Assembly (NCBI GenBank): GCA_039186435.1
Contig: JBCDAA010000007.1
Coordinates: forward strand, 1-55,984
Direction: 5' to 3'
DNA: 55,984 nucleotides
From: JALVDI01 sp039186435
GTDB lineage: Bacteria; Myxococcota_A; Polyangia; Polyangiales; Houyiibacteriaceae
The notes beneath the pieces were generated by a model. It saw only the letters and a program-made list of their open reading frames with translations. It ran no database searches and was not told where the DNA came from. Shown one piece after another: positions 33,607 through 41,561 of this stretch; the first letter of the stretch is position 1; each line of letters begins with the position of its first letter. Made by a program: the position numbers and the translations under genes.

Positions 33607-34106
33607 TTTCGGGGTGTGCTCGCGTGCGAGCGGCTTGGCCTCGCGTTGTCGAACCTCGCCGGCGTGAACGGCCTCGCGTTGTCGAACCTCGTCTGCGCCG
33701 CGTGGTGATCACGGCCATCGCCGTCGCGCCGCACCGTGGCGCCGTGGTGATCCCGGTCGGTAGCCGTCGTGACTGCAGCGATTTGTCTTCCAGCAGCGGA
33801 CGGTCCCGTCCGAAGCACGCTCATGTCGCCAGGTGAAAACCCATGTTTGTACCCCGCGCGTGTCGAACCTCGGCGTGGTGATCCCGGCTGTCGCCAGGTC
33901 AATAAATTAGGTTGGCCATTACGTTTGGCCCGCGTGGTCTTGTCCGAAGCACGCTCATGTCGCCAGGTGAAAGACCATGTTCGCGCTCCGCGCTTGTCGA
34001 ACCTCGCCGGCGGCGATCCCGGCCATCGCCGAGTCAATAAATTAGGTTGGCCAGTATTGCTGCCCGCGGGCCAGTATTGCTGCCCGCGCTGCAGTGGGGC
34101 CGAGCT
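33607..34106. repeat. Repeat-dense non-coding block
   Basis: No gene is supported in this roughly 500-bp stretch. It holds a 110-bp unit in two diverged copies (33808-33917 and 33942-34052). Each starts gtccgaagcacgctcatgtc, runs through ...gtcgaacctcg...gatcccgg..., and ends in a copy of gtcaataaattaggttggcc (33898-33917 and 34033-34052). Upstream there is ggcctcgcgttgtcgaacct twice (33637 and 33670). At the right end a 20-bp unit ccagtattgctgcccgcggg is tandemly doubled (34051-34070, 34071-34090). The gtcaata...ggttggcc ends belong to the repeat family that flanks the Y1 transposase. Confidence 0.75.
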
Positions 34107-34952
34107 TCAGCGGCGGCGTCGGAGGAACACAACCGCAAGCAGAAAGAGCCACGGGCTTTCCGCGTCCCCGGCGGCGCTGCAGCCCGCGCTTTCCGAGCAG
34201 AAGAGCTCTTCCCCACCTCGCGGCGTGAAGTCGCATTCGGCAGGCGCGCTCGCCGGCGGATAGATGGTGCAGATCCCCTCCACGTCATCCGTGCGCAGAA
34301 TGCGTTTGAAGATCTCCCCCCGAGGCGAACGCGCATCCATGGTCGTCGCGACGAACTCCGAGTGGGCCATCCCGAAGAAGTGACCGATCTCGTGCGTCAT
34401 GACGTTCTGGAGGTCCACCAGCGGCAAGCCATCGGGACCCTCCGGGCAGGCCCCGCGCGACGGGCACTCGGTCCACGGAAAGTGCTCCTCGTTCACCACG
34501 ATATCCGCGTCCCAAATCTCCCCCGTGCGGCGGCTATGCCACACCGACGTGATCGCGAACGCCGTATCGTCAAACCGTCCTGGCCACTCTTCGAGGAACG
34601 CGATCACATTGACGTTCGCGCCCGACCTCCGATGTTGAGGACGCCGACAGTCCGCTAGCGGCCCTTCCTCAACCTCCAGTGCAATCTGGGTCCCGTCACA
34701 CAGCGTATTCGTCCACGACTCGAAGCTCGTCGCCACGATTCGCCGGACATCCTCGATCGGCAGATCGCCCGACCCCTGCATGTCGATCGAGTAGCGCATG
34801 CATCGGCGCATCCACACCAGCGGTCGGCCGGTTTCCACGCATGCGCGTCCTTCAGGGTCGTCCTGGCTCGTCGTCAGCTGACACCACGCCAGCGCCGAGG
34901 ACGGTGCGATCAACGCGAGACCAAGCAGCGCGACCGCTGCAGCTCTCGTCAC
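34107..34952 (-). CDS. Matrixin-like metalloprotease with MYXO-CTERM-like tail
   Basis: A 281-aa secreted protein. The GTG at 34952 overlaps the preceding gene's stop (GTGA) and opens into a signal peptide (TRAAAVALLGLALIAPSSALA). The catalytic zinc motif VMTHEIGHFFGMAHSE (HExGHxxGxxH) marks the matrixin/astacin metzincin fold, and an upstream segment (FDDTAFAITSVWHSRRTGEIWDADIVVNEEHFPW) matches the usual calcium/zinc structural region. A Met-turn candidate is TTMDARSPRG. The C terminus (SAGCSAAGDAESPWLFLLAVVFLRRRR) is a MYXO-CTERM-like Cys/hydrophobic/Arg sorting tail, implying surface anchoring. The partner gene upstream is co-translated. Confidence 0.87.
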   Translation of the reverse strand: MTRAAAVALLGLALIAPSSALAWCQLTTSQDDPEGRACVETGRPLVWMRRCMRYSIDMQGSGDLPIEDVRRIVATSFESWTNTLCDGTQIALEVEEGPLADCRRPQHRRSGANVNVIAFLEEWPGRFDDTAFAITSVWHSRRTGEIWDADIVVNEEHFPWTECPSRGACPEGPDGLPLVDLQNVMTHEIGHFFGMAHSEFVATTMDARSPRGEIFKRILRTDDVEGICTIYPPASAPAECDFTPRGGEELFCSESAGCSAAGDAESPWLFLLAVVFLRRRR

Positions 34953-35533
34953 GGCTCGCGGGCCAGACGTCGAATCTGATCCCGCACCGACGAGAGCGTT
35001 CGCGGTCGCCACAGCGCGCCAAGGGCGGGAGGACCTCCAGGGCGGGTCACAAGCGAGAGACCCGCGCCGCCGGGTTCGACGATGCGCGTCCCATCGGCTT
35101 GCTCTTGAACCCGCATCACTCCTTGGGACATCCCGACCGGCCGGTACATCCCGCGCCACTCGCGAAGGAAGACGAGGTAGCGATTGCCGTCGTTGAACGA
35201 GGGTTCGCCTTCCACGCGCATTCCCAGGTCGTCGATGGCGCCGCCGAGGCGCACCAGCATCAACGTGTCCCCCGTGGACGCGCTCCCGTGCACGGCATCC
35301 TCTACTTCCAGGAGGACGTCGGTCACGATCTGGTCTCCATCCCAGCGCGCCTGCTGCGCGGACACCCGGGCGACGACGACCTGATCGGCCCGCTCGACCA
35401 ACCCTGCCATGTCGAGAGCAACAGCCAGGGAAGCAGACGCTGTTGCCGCGCCCAAACACGAGAGAAAAGCCAAAGCCAATGCGCGATGCACGGCTCCAGC
35501 TTGGCGAGAGCGCACCCGACCGTCAACTCGCAT
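34949..35533 (-). CDS. Secreted hypothetical protein, partner of the matrixin-like protease
   Basis: About 194 aa from the ATG at 35533; an ATG at 35557 and a GTG at 35491 are alternative starts. It has a signal peptide (HRALALAFLSCLGAATASA), then a small beta domain: MAGLVERADQVVVARVSAQQARWDGDQIVTDVLLEVEDAVHG, TLMLVRLGGAIDDLGMRVEGEPSFNDGNRYLVFL. This pattern recurs in Myxococcota beside matrixin genes. No catalytic motif is seen; an inhibitor, chaperone or cargo role for the protease is possible because the genes overlap by 4 nt. It is divergent from the TRAP operon. Confidence 0.72.
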   Translation of the reverse strand: MRVDGRVRSRQAGAVHRALALAFLSCLGAATASASLAVALDMAGLVERADQVVVARVSAQQARWDGDQIVTDVLLEVEDAVHGSASTGDTLMLVRLGGAIDDLGMRVEGEPSFNDGNRYLVFLREWRGMYRPVGMSQGVMRVQEQADGTRIVEPGGAGLSLVTRPGGPPALGALWRPRTLSSVRDQIRRLAREP

Positions 35534-35632
35534 CGACCGGGCGCCGGCAGGTTTCATCTGCCCCGGCAGCGCTGAAATGCGCTGAAATCACCGGCGTTGA
35601 CGTACGGACCCCGCTCCGGGTACCACCCTCGG

Positions 35633-36541
35633 ATGCGAGTTTCATTCGCGCTCCTTCTGGGGCTCTTCCTTCTCACGAGCTGCGACATCACCAAGCTCAC
35701 GGCCAACGGCACTTCCGGCCTTTTTAAGCGGGCTGCGCCGGCGTTCGAACAGCACTGGGATTACGAGCTCGCGGGCGAAGCGCTTCCTTCCAACATCGTG
35801 CAGATGGAAGGGCTCCTGCGGATCGTCCCGGAGAACGAAATCATCGTGATGAACGCGGTGCGCCTCTACAGCGCCTACGCCTACGGGTGGATCGAGGACC
35901 GCGTCGAGCAGCTCCAGATCGAAAACAACTACGCCGAGGCGGACGAGCAGCTTCGTCGGGCACGCTACATGTACCTGCGCTCGCGCGATCTCGCGAAGCA
36001 CTACATCGGTCTCGATCACGAAGGCTTTGACGACGCGTACGCCGGCGGCCTCGAGCAGTTCACGCAGTGGCTGCAAGACGAGTTCGAAGACGAAGAAGAT
36101 GCGGAAGGCCTCCTCTGGGTCGGCTACGCGTGGGGCTCCTACATCAACGCCTCGAAGGACGACATGGTCGCCGTCGCTGACCTCGCCTTCGCGCAGGCGT
36201 GCGTCGAACGATCGGTCGAACTCGACCCGACCTTCTTCAACGGCGCAGGAACGATCTTTCTCGCGGTCGTCGCAACGGAACTCCCCGGGGCGGACCTCGA
36301 CCTTGCCGAGCCGATTTGGGAACGCGCCATCGAGATCACGGAGCGCCGAAATCTCCTCGTGCTCGTGAATATGGCGCGCACCTACGCCGTTCGACGGCAG
36401 GACCGCGAGCTCTACCTCAGCCTGCTGCGCGAAGTTCTTGAAGCTGGCGACATCAATCCCGAGCAGCGCCTCACCAATATGATCGCGAAACGCCGCGCTG
36501 AGCGCTACCTCCGCCAGGTGGATGAGCGTTTTCCGAACTGA
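35633..36541 (+). CDS. TRAP transporter TatT component family lipoprotein
   Basis: A 302-aa lipoprotein: ATG at 35633, signal MRVSFALLLGLFLLTSC (Cys17). The helical TPR-like body matches the TRAP transporter T-component family: ASGEALPSN-like start (YELAGEALPSNIVQMEGLLRIVPENEIIVMNAVRLYSAYAYGWIED), LLWVGYAWGSYINASKDDMVAVADLAFAQACVERSVELDPTFFNGAGTIFLAVVATELPG. TatT proteins form periplasmic TPR trimers that bind the TRAP substrate-binding protein (TatP) in TRAP systems with TPR partners. The gene for that binding protein is next (36631), with the membrane subunits further on. Confidence 0.92.
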   Translation: MRVSFALLLGLFLLTSCDITKLTANGTSGLFKRAAPAFEQHWDYELAGEALPSNIVQMEGLLRIVPENEIIVMNAVRLYSAYAYGWIEDRVEQLQIENNYAEADEQLRRARYMYLRSRDLAKHYIGLDHEGFDDAYAGGLEQFTQWLQDEFEDEEDAEGLLWVGYAWGSYINASKDDMVAVADLAFAQACVERSVELDPTFFNGAGTIFLAVVATELPGADLDLAEPIWERAIEITERRNLLVLVNMARTYAVRRQDRELYLSLLREVLEAGDINPEQRLTNMIAKRRAERYLRQVDERFPN

Positions 36542-36630
36542 CTCAACCACTCGTAACGACAAACGAAATTCGACGCACTGAATGATCTGCAGTCCTCGCC
36601 GTCTGAGGAAAGCAAGGGAGTAAAGGACAG

Positions 36631-37626
36631 ATGAAGCGAAGCCTGTTCATCACGATTTTGGCCCTCCTCGCGTTCGCCGTACCCGGCACGCAGGAGCCCG
36701 TCGGCGCTCAGCAAGCCACCGAGCTGCGTATTGCAACCGTCGCTCCGGAGGGGTCGCCCTGGATGCGCGTCTTTCGGGCGTGGGATCAGGAGCTTCGGCA
36801 GCGCACCAACGGCCAGCTCGGTCTTCGTTTCTACCCCGGCGGCAGCCAGGGTCAGGAGCCGGACTACATCGACAAGATGCGCGCAGGCCAGCTCGACGGC
36901 GCGGCGGTGACCTCGACCGGTCTCGGTCAGATCGTTCGCCCGGTGCTCGTGCTTTCCGCTCCCGGCATCTTTGAGGAGTACGCGCAGCTCGACCGCGCAC
37001 GTCGACGTCTTGCGCGTCGCTTCGAGCAGCAGTTTCAGAACAACGGTTACGAGCTTCTCGGCTGGGGTGATGTCGGTAAGGGTCGACTCTTCTCGACGCA
37101 CCGCATCGAGCGTCCGCAGGATCTTCGCCAGCGTCGTCCCTGGGTGCCGCGCACCGATGCCGTCTTCAGCGAGTTTCTCGGTGTGGTCGGCGCGAACCCG
37201 CGTCGCCTCGGTATCCCGGAAGTGTACCCGGCGCTTCAGACCCGCATGGTTGACACCGTTCCCGCGTCGGCGCTCGCCGCTGTTTCCCTTCAGTGGTACA
37301 CGCGCCTTCGCTACTTCTCGAGCGACGCGAGCGGCGTCCTCATCGGCGCGACGATCCTGAAGAAGGAAAAGATGGAGTCGCTCCCGGAGGACCAGCAGAC
37401 CGCGCTTCGTGAGACCGGTCAGCGTGCCCACCGGCTCCTGGCTCGGGCGATTCGCCGAGAGGACGACCGTTCCCTTCGCGTGATTCAGCGCCGCCTTGAG
37501 GCTGTGGACGGAACGGCCCATCGCGCCGAGTGGGAGCAGGCCTTCGAGCAGACCCGCACGCGCCTTGCCGGTCGCGTCTACCCCCAAGCACTGCTCGACG
37601 CGGTGATTCGAGCCGCAGGCGAATAG
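36631..37626 (+). CDS. dctP: TRAP transporter substrate-binding protein (DctP family)
   Basis: A 331-aa periplasmic protein. Signal peptide ends around VGAQQ (residue 26). TELRIATVAPEGSPWMRVFRAWDQELRQRTNGQLGLRFYPGGSQGQEPDYIDKMRAGQLDGAAVTSTGL is the standard DctP N-terminal lobe. The usual ligand Arg region in FVPRTDAVFSEFL/RPWVPRTDAVF is present (Arg173-like), and the hinge helix TVPASALAAVSLQWYTRLRYFS follows. It has a good Shine-Dalgarno (AAAGGA). It pairs with the TatT lipoprotein upstream. The substrate is probably a carboxylate or hydrophobic acid but is not determinable. A terminator follows at 37652. Confidence 0.93.
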   Translation: MKRSLFITILALLAFAVPGTQEPVGAQQATELRIATVAPEGSPWMRVFRAWDQELRQRTNGQLGLRFYPGGSQGQEPDYIDKMRAGQLDGAAVTSTGLGQIVRPVLVLSAPGIFEEYAQLDRARRRLARRFEQQFQNNGYELLGWGDVGKGRLFSTHRIERPQDLRQRRPWVPRTDAVFSEFLGVVGANPRRLGIPEVYPALQTRMVDTVPASALAAVSLQWYTRLRYFSSDASGVLIGATILKKEKMESLPEDQQTALRETGQRAHRLLARAIRREDDRSLRVIQRRLEAVDGTAHRAEWEQAFEQTRTRLAGRVYPQALLDAVIRAAGE

Positions 37627-37651
37627 GACAACCAGGCTAGACGCCAGCGAA

Positions 37652-37679
37652 GGGACGCGAGCGATCGCGTCCCTTTCTT
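37652..37679 (+). terminator. Intrinsic terminator after the TRAP binding-protein gene
   Basis: A perfect 8-bp stem GGGACGCG (37652-37659) / CGCGTCCC (37666-37673), loop agcgat, followed by tttctt. Separates the TatT-DctP unit from the Cys-rich gene. Confidence 0.8.
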
Positions 37680-37738
37680 CGTTAAGCGGACCCCGAGCCA
37701 GGTTTTCTCCACTCCCGATGGCGTTTAGAGTCCGAGCC

Positions 37739-40700
37739 ATGCGCGTACTCTCCTGTCTTGCCGCTCTCTTCGTCGTTTCCTCGGCGCACGCCCAGCTCGT
37801 CGACACCGTGGACGACTCCGCCGCGCGGAGTCCGGCGCTCACGCCACCCCTTCCGGTCAGTCCGGGCGTGAACAGCGGCTTTGGTTCGCAGATCGGCGAA
37901 GGCGTGCAGTTCGCCTGGGACACCGACCTCCTCGGCAACATCAGCCTCGACATCCTCGGCGGCGCGTGCATGGGAACCTCCGGCAACCCCGACCGCGGCG
38001 TCGTGTATCTCGATGTCGACCGCAGCACTGGGTTCGCGGGAACCGATCCGTTTACCGACAACGGCGACACATTTCGTGCGGCGGTCTCGGGCATCGGCGT
38101 CGAAGGCGGCGCTGCTCCGCTCCGCTTCTCGGATGGCTTTCGCCCGGACTTTGCGATCGCGTTCGTGAGCGCGCGCTCGGGAGATACCTCCGAAGCGCAT
38201 CTCTACCGGCTCGTGGACGGCGGCAGGCACGTCGAGGTGGGCAGTCTCACGGTGGTGCAGGCGGGACCCGACTGCTCCATCTTTCGCATCGGCGGGTTCA
38301 CTCTGTCCGACATCGGTCTCGATCTCACGGAGCGCTTTCGCTGGGTGGCGACCGTTCTCAACGCCCTCAACGCGTTTCGCGGGAACGAGTTCCACGGTTC
38401 GACCTACGCTGGCGACAACATCGGTTCGGCGCCGTTCACCATGGCGACCGGCGACTTCAACGCCTTTCAGGCGATCGCGCCGATCGTGATCAACGAGGTC
38501 GATGCCGATCAGGCAGGCACCGACAGCGCGGAGTTCGTCGAGTTGATCGGGCGACCGAATCTTCGACTCGCCGGCACGGCCCTTGCCCTCTTCAACGGCT
38601 CGACGGACACGATCTACAACTCGTTTGACCTCTTGGGTTCGACGAGTTCGACCGGCTTCTACGTGGTCGGCAGCGACGCGGTCGACAACGTCGACCAAGT
38701 CACCTTCACGACGAACGGGCTTCAGAACGGCGCGGATGCCGTGGCGTTCTACATCGGGGACACCGAGACGCTCACGGCCGGAACGGATGTCACCGAGACA
38801 GGCCTCGTCGACGCCCTCGTGTACGACACCAACGACGGCGACGACGCGGGGCTTCTCCCGCTCCTCAATCCCGATGAGCCCCAGATCAACGAGGACGGAT
38901 TTACGGACAGCTCGGTCGACTCCAACCAGCGCTGTCCAGATGCGGCCGGCGGCTTTCGCGTGACAAGCTCGTACGTGCAGGGAGAACCGACGCCGGGCGC
39001 GCCCAACGACTGTCCGGTCTGCGGCGACGCCATCCTTGGTTTTGGTGAGGAGTGCGACGACGGCGCGGAGAACGGGTCGTCGTCGTCGTGCTGCGCGGCG
39101 GGATGCGTGTTTCGCGCGGCCGACGAAGTCTGCAACCCGGCGTCGGGACGTTGCGATGTGGACGACGTGTGCGACGGCGCAGGAACCTGCGTAGGCGCGG
39201 TGGTCGCCGCGGACGTCGAGTGTCGTGGCTCTGCCGGCGCGTGCGACGTCGCCGAGGTTTGCGATGGCGCCTCCCCGACCTGTCCTGCGGACGGCTTTGT
39301 GGCTGCAGACGTCGAATGTCGCGCGTCGGCAGGCGTCTGCGATCCCGCCGAGGTCTGTTCCGGCTCAAGCGCGACCTGTCCGGCGGATTCGCTTCACGGA
39401 GCGGCGGTCGAGTGCCGCGCATCGACCGGCGCTTGCGACCCGGCAGAGGTTTGCAGCGGGGACGTCGATTGTCCGATCGATCTGCTCTCGAGCGGCAACG
39501 TGTGCCGAACCGCAGCGGGAGACTGCGACCTCGCAGAAACGTGCGACGGTGTCTCGTCGGATTGTCCGGCGGACGCCGTGGCCGACGCGGGAACCGAATG
39601 CCGCGCGATGGCGGGCATGTGCGATGTCGCGGAGACCTGTGACGGCGCGGATGCGGACTGTCCGGCCGACGGGTTTGTGGCCGCCGACACCGAGTGCCGC
39701 GCTGTAGCCGGGGACTGTGACGTCGCGGAGGTCTGCTCCGGGAGCGGTGCGATGTGCCCGGTCGACGGCTTCCTCGGTGCCTCCACGATCTGTCGCGCAG
39801 CCGTCGGTCCTTGCGATGTGGAAGAGACCTGCGCCGGGAGCGCGGACTGCCCGGCTGACCTCGCCGCGGACGACGGCACCTCCTGTGCGAACGACCTTGT
39901 CTGTGACGGCGCGGAGACCTGCATGAGTGGAACCTGTGCCGACGGGACCGCTCCTGACTGCGACGACGACAACCTGTGCACCGCAGATAGCTGTGCGGAG
40001 CCGGATGGCTGTGCGTCCGAGCCGATCGCCGGGTGCTGCAACGTTGATGGCGACTGCGACGACGACGACGTGTGTACGGCGGACAGCTGCAGCGGACCGG
40101 GCGGAACCTGCACGGCGAGCCCGATTACCGACTGCTGTGTGATGGACAGCGAGTGCGACGACGGCAACGACTGCACCGCCGACGCCTGCGATCTCTCCAC
40201 CAACCGATGCATGCGTACGCCGATCGCAGGCTGCTGCACGATGGACTCGGACTGCAACGACGACAACGCGTGCACCACGGACACGTGCAACGTCGAAACC
40301 GGCGAGTGCGGGAACGCGGCCATCGACGGGTGCTGCCTTGCCGACGGCGACTGCGACGACGGGGACACGTGCACCATGGATGCCTGCGATCTTTCGTCGA
40401 ACACCTGTGCGAACGACGAGCTCGCGGGCTGCTGCACCGAGGACGCGGACTGCAACGACGACGACATGTGCACTACCGACACGTGCACGATCGCGACGGC
40501 GATGTGTGAGAACGACCCGATCGACGGATGCGGCGTTGACGGGGGCGTGGATGCCGGGCTCGATGCGGGCGTGGACGCTGGCGAAGATGCCGGAGAAGAC
40601 GCCGGCGAGGACGCGGGCGCGGACGACGCATCGACCGTCGATGTGGGCCCGGACGCAGGCGGCGGCGCGGTAGGCGGCGGCTGCGGCTGTAGCGCCCCGG

Positions 40701-40771
40701 GCGAGCCTCCCGCGCCGGCGTTCTTGAGCCTTGCGATGATCGCCCTCGTGCTTCGCCGGCGGCGCGACTAG
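37739..40771 (+). CDS. Giant Cys-rich repeat surface protein with lamin-tail domain and MYXO-CTERM-like tail
   Basis: 1,010 aa; start ATG at 37739, giving a signal peptide (MRVLSCLAALFVVSSAHA). Residues about 20-245 form an N-terminal domain of unknown type. IVINEVDADQAGTDSAEFVELIG (about 250-400) is a lamin-tail (LTD) domain. Then follow about eight disintegrin-like Cys repeats of the pattern CD-x-AE-x-C-(x)n-CPADGF-(x)n-ECR, and five or so repeats DGDCDDDDVCT-x-D-x-C-(x)n-GCC. The end is a Gly/Asp-rich linker and GGGCGCSAPGEPPAPAFLSLAMIALVLRRRRD, a MYXO-CTERM-like sorting tail. A secreted, surface-held adhesion or barrier protein is likely. It lies oddly between the binding-protein and membrane-subunit genes of the TRAP system. 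Confidence 0.82.
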   Translation: MRVLSCLAALFVVSSAHAQLVDTVDDSAARSPALTPPLPVSPGVNSGFGSQIGEGVQFAWDTDLLGNISLDILGGACMGTSGNPDRGVVYLDVDRSTGFAGTDPFTDNGDTFRAAVSGIGVEGGAAPLRFSDGFRPDFAIAFVSARSGDTSEAHLYRLVDGGRHVEVGSLTVVQAGPDCSIFRIGGFTLSDIGLDLTERFRWVATVLNALNAFRGNEFHGSTYAGDNIGSAPFTMATGDFNAFQAIAPIVINEVDADQAGTDSAEFVELIGRPNLRLAGTALALFNGSTDTIYNSFDLLGSTSSTGFYVVGSDAVDNVDQVTFTTNGLQNGADAVAFYIGDTETLTAGTDVTETGLVDALVYDTNDGDDAGLLPLLNPDEPQINEDGFTDSSVDSNQRCPDAAGGFRVTSSYVQGEPTPGAPNDCPVCGDAILGFGEECDDGAENGSSSSCCAAGCVFRAADEVCNPASGRCDVDDVCDGAGTCVGAVVAADVECRGSAGACDVAEVCDGASPTCPADGFVAADVECRASAGVCDPAEVCSGSSATCPADSLHGAAVECRASTGACDPAEVCSGDVDCPIDLLSSGNVCRTAAGDCDLAETCDGVSSDCPADAVADAGTECRAMAGMCDVAETCDGADADCPADGFVAADTECRAVAGDCDVAEVCSGSGAMCPVDGFLGASTICRAAVGPCDVEETCAGSADCPADLAADDGTSCANDLVCDGAETCMSGTCADGTAPDCDDDNLCTADSCAEPDGCASEPIAGCCNVDGDCDDDDVCTADSCSGPGGTCTASPITDCCVMDSECDDGNDCTADACDLSTNRCMRTPIAGCCTMDSDCNDDNACTTDTCNVETGECGNAAIDGCCLADGDCDDGDTCTMDACDLSSNTCANDELAGCCTEDADCNDDDMCTTDTCTIATAMCENDPIDGCGVDGGVDAGLDAGVDAGEDAGEDAGEDAGADDASTVDVGPDAGGGAVGGGCGCSAPGEPPAPAFLSLAMIALVLRRRRD

Positions 40772-40796
40772 GCCGTCATTTCCTCCCGATTCCCCC

Positions 40797-41561
40797 GTGC
40801 GCGAGGTACCATCGCGCCTTCCGCTCGGGGGTCAATTGAAGGAAACGCTTCAAAAATTCGATGACGGGTTGGCCCGCGGCGAGGCCGTGGTGGCGACTGT
40901 CGTCCTCCTTATTCTGGTCGGGGTCGCTGCACTCCAATCGCTATTTCGCAACCTTGCCGATCTCGGGATCGAGTGGGCGAACACCGCCCTTCGCGAGATG
41001 GACTGGGGAGACTCCTTCATGGAGAAGGCGACCCTCTGGGTTGCGATGTTCGGTGCGTCGCTCGCGACCTACCACAACAAGCACATCGCCATCGACGTGG
41101 TGGCCCGTTTGTCCAAGCCGAAGGCGCGGGCCGCGATGCGCGGCGTTGTGCTCACATTCTCTGGCGTCACGTGCTTCTACTTCGCTCGCGTGGTTCTCGC
41201 GGCGCTCTTGGCAAAAGCCGCACGCATTCCAGCGGAGTACGGCGTCTTCGGAGCCGACGGATCGACCGTTCACATCTGCGTCGGAAGCGCCCAGGCGATC
41301 GCCGATGCAGGCTACGAGCGACCGGACCTGTTCTGCGGGCTGCGCTGGGTCATCGGCAAGATGGACTTCGTCGTCAACACGCCCGAGCGCGCGATGGACC
41401 TCGTGGTTCCCGCGATGTTCTGCGTCATCGGCATTCGCTTCGTCCTGAAGGGACTGGGCGCCTTTGCGCGGATACCCAGCGGCGGCATCCCCGACGAAGA
41501 GCTCGAAGGAGGCGGCCATAGCGACGCCAACGACGCGGCCGACACCGAGGAGCAGGGCTGA
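40797..41561 (+). CDS. dctQ: TRAP transporter small permease subunit
   Basis: A 254-aa protein starting at a GTG (40797). Four membrane segments are visible: VVATVVLLILVGVAALQSLF, the DSFMEKATLWVAMFGASLATYHNKHIAIDVVARL region typical of DctQ, GVVLTFSGVTCFYFARVVLAALL, and VVPAMFCVIGIRFVLKGLGAF. A long loop (residues 140-200) between spans 3 and 4 exceeds usual DctQ length, and the tail is polar. The stop overlaps the ATG of dctM by one base. It forms the membrane complex with DctM for Na+-driven uptake. Confidence 0.92.
   Translation: MREVPSRLPLGGQLKETLQKFDDGLARGEAVVATVVLLILVGVAALQSLFRNLADLGIEWANTALREMDWGDSFMEKATLWVAMFGASLATYHNKHIAIDVVARLSKPKARAAMRGVVLTFSGVTCFYFARVVLAALLAKAARIPAEYGVFGADGSTVHICVGSAQAIADAGYERPDLFCGLRWVIGKMDFVVNTPERAMDLVVPAMFCVIGIRFVLKGLGAFARIPSGGIPDEELEGGGHSDANDAADTEEQG

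Noticed and set aside
36505..38094. 529-codon minus-strand open frame
   Set aside because: Antisense to dctP and the Cys-rich gene; spans a terminator and has no motif.
31237..40771. TraA/TraB outer-membrane-exchange pair (OmpA protein and Cys-rich MYXO-CTERM-like protein)
   Set aside because: The genes are 4 kb apart with unrelated genes between, and I see no PA14-like domain in the Cys-rich protein; the similarity is only in general design.
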